A stretch of DNA of 32,292 nucleotides from positions 1 through 32,292 of the IMG/VR virus record IMGVR_UViG_3300021136_000035; one strand, 5' to 3'. Position numbers and translations under genes: made by a program. Numbering within the stretch: position 1 is the stretch's first letter; each line of letters begins with the position of its first letter. The DNA is from a virus. The notes under the pieces are model-generated. The model saw only the letters and a list, made by a program, of their open reading frames with translations, made no database searches and had not been told where the DNA came from. Positions 29,448 to 32,292 of the stretch are shown here, one piece after another.

Positions 29448-30447
29448 TGATTTGCTCCTTTAGTGCAGCCAATTCTGCTGATAAATCTTGAATTGCCTTG
29501 ACCAAAACTGGAATGAGTCTGCCTTGAGAGGCTTCTAACTTTTCAGGATTATCTCGGAATGTCAATTGAAGGTAATCGTGAGCATCAACCGCATCTTCGG
29601 CTGCCACCAAATCTTGTGCAATAAAACCAGCATCTTTTACGCCAACTTTGCCACCATCACGCATATTCCATTCAAAAGTAACTGGCTTAAGCGCGTTGAT
29701 AAAATCAAGTCCTAAAATCAATGGTTTTATATCTGTTTTATCGCGTTGGTCAGAAAGAGATGTTATGGATGTTGTATTACAACGAAGTGTTGTAACTGCT
29801 GAATTACCCAATGTAATTGTATTGGAAACAGTTGCACTAGAGCCTTGAGCGTTATAGCCAATGAATGTGTTATTGCCGCCAGTTGTATTTGATGACCCTG
29901 CTGAATCACCAAATCCACTATTTGAAGTTCCTGTATTATTCAATAAAGCAAGTGAGCCAAATGCGTTGTTATTCGTGCCAGTTAAATTGTTTTGGGATGC
30001 TTGATTGCCAAAAGCATTATTAGCACTGCCAGTTGTATTTAATTGACAAGCAAGATAACCAAAAGCCTGAACGGAACCTGTGGTTGTATTTTGACCCGCC
30101 TGTAATCCAACAGCAGTTCCAGCACCAGAAGTTGCACTTTGTAAAGCATAAACACCTAATGCAGTTGCGCCAAAAGCAGTTGTTCCGGCGGCTAATGCAG
30201 CAAAACCCATTGCAGTATTATAAGCACCGCTTGTCAAAGATTGTCCAGCAGATTGTCCAACTGCGGTATTTTGTCCACCTCCAGTTGTCAAAGCACCAAG
30301 AGTGTTATTTCCTAAAGCGGTATTGTTGTTAGCAGTTAAATTGCCCTGCCCCACTCTGACTCCATTAAAACTAGAATCTGAAGTGCTTGTAACTGTGCCT
30401 GTTGAAAGGGCAGTAGCGGATTTACTTGTATCTCTAGCGCGACTCAT
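29434..30447 (-). CDS. YadA-like repeat fibre with S74 chaperone (337 aa)
   Basis: After an N-terminal Thr/Ser-rich anchor (residues 1-35), residues about 36-215 are a ladder of repeats such as N-T-A-V-G-x-x-A-G-x-x-x-T-x-G and N-N-A-F-G-x-x-x, resembling the left-handed parallel roll of YadA/trimeric adhesin heads. The C-terminal domain has SLSDQRDKTDIKP (S232-K237, the Ser-Lys dyad), FEWNMRDGGKVGVKDAGFIAQDL and RLIPVLVKAIQDL, a complete S74 chaperone that trimerises the fibre and then cleaves itself off. Predicted trimeric receptor-binding fibre. Confidence 0.87.
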   Translation of the reverse strand: MSRARDTSKSATALSTGTVTSTSDSSFNGVRVGQGNLTANNNTALGNNTLGALTTGGGQNTAVGQSAGQSLTSGAYNTAMGFAALAAGTTAFGATALGVYALQSATSGAGTAVGLQAGQNTTTGSVQAFGYLACQLNTTGSANNAFGNQASQNNLTGTNNNAFGSLALLNNTGTSNSGFGDSAGSSNTTGGNNTFIGYNAQGSSATVSNTITLGNSAVTTLRCNTTSITSLSDQRDKTDIKPLILGLDFINALKPVTFEWNMRDGGKVGVKDAGFIAQDLVAAEDAVDAHDYLQLTFRDNPEKLEASQGRLIPVLVKAIQDLSAELAALKEQINGNN

Positions 30448-30644
30448 TATTCACCTGCCTGTGGTGTAGTTGGAGTGGATAACTCGGATGGGAGTGTGTT
30501 GCCGTTGGCTACATAGGCTAGATAAGCCTGATAGTCAGAATTGGCTGGGTCAGCGGGAATAGCATATTGTTTGCCGTTTTCATCCGTACCAACAATGAGG
30601 ACATCTTGGTTGATTGTTGAAATTACTTTTTCATAAGTCATCAT
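30447..30644 (-). CDS. small fibre-linked protein, 65 aa
   Basis: Begins M-M-T-Y-E-K-V-I-S-T-I-N-Q-D with a beta-like core (DVLIVGTDENGKQYAIPADP), then a Tyr-rich loop and a Pro/Thr tail (STPTTPQAGE). Such short proteins with an I-P-x-D-P-x-N-x-D-Y-x-x-Y motif commonly lie beside phage tail fibre genes. The start is coupled to the collagen-like gene's stop by ATGA. Function unproven. Confidence 0.65.
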   Translation of the reverse strand: MMTYEKVISTINQDVLIVGTDENGKQYAIPADPANSDYQAYLAYVANGNTLPSELSTPTTPQAGE

Positions 30645-32292
30645 AATTCTGCACTCGCTTCCATATAAGCCGCTGAATTGTTATTGGCAATTAACATAGT
30701 GGCATAACCATTTGTTGAACTAGCGCCAGATGCAATGACTTGGTAATTCACAGAATCGTATCCAGCATAATAGCCATTGATAGATGTAACTGGAGCAGTA
30801 CCAGCACTAAGAAGAACTAACGCTAAGTTGGAAATAGACATTGTTGGCAACGCTCTCATTGTGGTTGGCAACTTTACATATATTGAAGCACCCGTTGAGG
30901 AATACCAAGCACCTGCTCCAAAAGCCGTGTAACTGGTATTGGAAACAACTCTTGAGTAGTACCTCTGGCAAGCGGCTAACTCCCCCTGAAGTGTGCCACC
31001 AGCGCGGGAGAAGGTAGTTGCGACTGAGCCTAGTTCTAGTTGGACATTGCCAATATAGACAGCAGTTCCATTTGTAACTGTGCCATTTGGCACAATGAGC
31101 AATGATTTTGCAGTTGATGGAACTGCATATTGAGCAGCAATTCTTGTAAAAGTAGTTGTTGAAACTGTTGCAGATGTTGTTCCCGATGAGGCAGTTATCT
31201 GCGTCCAAGAACCTGTTGGTCCAACATCAACACTTGTTGAATAGTATAACGAAAATCCTAAAGTTGTTGATGCTGAGGCTGCAATATATTGTGAAAGAGT
31301 TACTGTTTGTCCAGCAAAAGCAACCGCGTTTGCAGTCTCTACCGCTTGGTTTAATGAAAATGCGTAAGTTCCTGAACTTTGTAGCAACTTCATAGAATAC
31401 TGAGAACCAGTTGGCACGATTGTGCTTTCACGCGAAAATGTAAAGCCTGTGCCAAGAACATACCAACGGTCTGCATTAACATACCCACCAGCAGTAGTGC
31501 TTGTACTTCTTTGCCAAATGTCAAACCCGCCATTGATTGCGCCATTCTTGCCCGCAGTAACCATCGGCCCTGCCCACGATACGCCTGTGCTGGCAGAAGA
31601 GTTTGCAACGAGTGTTGTGCCGTCAGCTCCTACTGCGAGGTTGGTGACTGTGCCTGATGCAGTACCGACAACAAAATCGCCCTTAGCTGCGATTGTTGCA
31701 AGCGGAATAGCGTTAGCGACTGTGAAGCTGCTAGGCGATACGACTTCGGCAGAATCTCCTGCGACAAGAGCAGTAAGCCCTGTGATCGAAGTACCTGTTG
31801 AAGCGGTGTAGTCAGTTCCGCGAACGAGAAGAACGCCGTTGATGAATACCTGCTCTGCGCCGACTGTGTAAGCAAGAGTCGTAGAGAAGCCATCTGTGCC
31901 GGACAATGAGGTTTCGCCACCTGTTGCGGTGTAGCGCCAAGTCTGCATAGAAACTGTTGGCTGAGTGCCTTGTAGTCCTTGCAAGCCCTGTACGCCTTGG
32001 ATGCCTTGCGTTCCTTGAAGTCCTTGCGTTCCCTGTAAACCTTGTGTGCCTTGAGAGCCGTTAGAGCCGTTAGCGCCTTGTGAGCCAGTAGCTCCAGTAG
32101 TTCCCTGTGAGCCATTGGTTCCGTTAGTACCTGAAGTACCTTGAGTTCCAAGAGTTCCCTGAGAGCCTGTGAAGCCTTGAGTTCCCGTTGTTCCTTGAGT
32201 TCCCGTTGTTCCCTGCGCGCCAGTTGATCCTGTTGCACCAGTAGAACCCTGCAAGCCTGTTGTACCTTGTGAGCCAGTCTGACCTGTGGTTC
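30641..32292 (-). CDS. collagen-like tail fibre, 5' end beyond the window
   Basis: The frame is open to the right edge, so this is partial (about 549 codons visible). The visible N-terminal ~115 residues are Gly-x-y triplets (for example GSTGATGSTGAQGTTGTQG and GLQGTQGLQGTQGIQGVQ), a collagen-like triple helix stalk. These are followed by GTDYTASTGTSITGL (fibre knob-like), then a beta-rich C-terminal region with GGFDIWQRST...GYVNADRWYVLGTGF and YYSRVVSNTSY, common in phage fibre/carbohydrate-binding C termini. No S74 domain. It probably trimerises into a long fibre for receptor binding. Confidence 0.85.
   Translation of the reverse strand, partial: TTGQTGSQGTTGLQGSTGATGSTGAQGTTGTQGTTGTQGFTGSQGTLGTQGTSGTNGTNGSQGTTGATGSQGANGSNGSQGTQGLQGTQGLQGTQGIQGVQGLQGLQGTQPTVSMQTWRYTATGGETSLSGTDGFSTTLAYTVGAEQVFINGVLLVRGTDYTASTGTSITGLTALVAGDSAEVVSPSSFTVANAIPLATIAAKGDFVVGTASGTVTNLAVGADGTTLVANSSASTGVSWAGPMVTAGKNGAINGGFDIWQRSTSTTAGGYVNADRWYVLGTGFTFSRESTIVPTGSQYSMKLLQSSGTYAFSLNQAVETANAVAFAGQTVTLSQYIAASASTTLGFSLYYSTSVDVGPTGSWTQITASSGTTSATVSTTTFTRIAAQYAVPSTAKSLLIVPNGTVTNGTAVYIGNVQLELGSVATTFSRAGGTLQGELAACQRYYSRVVSNTSYTAFGAGAWYSSTGASIYVKLPTTMRALPTMSISNLALVLLSAGTAPVTSINGYYAGYDSVNYQVIASGASSTNGYATMLIANNNSAAYMEASAEL

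Noticed and set aside
30807-31208. Long minus-strand frame inside the collagen-like fibre gene
   Set aside because: Shadow of the fibre gene: biased composition with many Cys/Asn, no ribosome site and no family pattern.
31970-32292. Regular short repeats at the right edge, considered as a CRISPR or tandem repeat array
   Set aside because: The repeats follow a 9-base Gly-x-y codon pattern in frame with the fibre gene and have no spacers.
1-32292. tRNA genes, integrase and attachment site
   Set aside because: I saw no cloverleaf with a T-loop GTTCRANYC-like arm in intergenic gaps, and no recombinase motif in any product, so none are claimed.

Overview
The window is a dense stretch of a tailed (siphovirus-type) bacteriophage genome. 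All but one gene lie on the minus strand, mostly packed with 1 to 4 base (ATGA, GTGA, TAATG) overlaps. A WhiB-family iron-sulfur regulator, a Cas4-like nuclease beside a Rad52/Sak-like annealing protein, the head-tail gene set and a LexA-type box of the GAAC-N4-GTTC form all point to an actinobacterial host. The visibly AT-rich sequence fits low-GC aquatic Actinobacteria better than mycobacteria or streptomycetes; that host guess is inference. No terminase, polymerase, integrase or repressor is recognisable here, so the genome continues past both edges and the lifestyle cannot be decided.

Reading in transcription order (high to low coordinates): about 32.3-29.2 kb holds host-facing fibre genes: a collagen-like fibre cut by the window edge, and a YadA-like repeat fibre with an S74 intramolecular chaperone. 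About 29.2-27.0 kb is a three-gene glycan-type cassette (beta-propeller glycosidase-like, TPR, FkbM methyltransferase). About 27.0-19.3 kb is head and connector: portal, Mu-F-like protein, a small beta protein, protease/scaffold, major capsid protein, zinc-ribbon protein, adaptor and tail terminator. About 19.3-12.2 kb is tail: major tail protein, tail assembly chaperones joined by a -1 ribosomal frameshift, gp10-like protein, a short tape measure, Dit-like protein, tail-tip protein and a second S74 fibre. About 12.2-9.5 kb is a lysis region with several small membrane proteins and a CHAP endolysin, punctuated by two terminators. About 9.4-7.2 kb holds a DNA-binding-like protein, a calcineurin-type phosphoesterase and an HNH endonuclease, ending at a bidirectional terminator and a 20 bp perfect palindrome.

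One small plus-strand gene (6988-7176) with a leaderless-type promoter diverges from the early/replication block. That block (6.9-0 kb) encodes the annealing protein, a membrane microprotein, a coiled-coil protein, Cas4-like nuclease, WhiB, a gutted C5-methyltransferase, a replication-initiator-like protein with iteron-like repeats inside its gene, an HNH endonuclease, and then a chain of very small genes ending in FmdB-like and dNMP-kinase genes. That last chain starts behind a perfect LexA/SOS box with a plausible promoter.

The most interesting signals not explained by ordinary annotation are: the SOS box in front of the small-gene operon; phased direct repeats inside the initiator gene (candidate origin); long perfect hairpins immediately after both the major capsid and major tail genes; an internally deleted cytosine methyltransferase; a cysteine-rich insert in the protease/scaffold protein; and four tiny genes, two encoding membrane microproteins, recognised from exact stop/start overlaps, precise abutment and composition.
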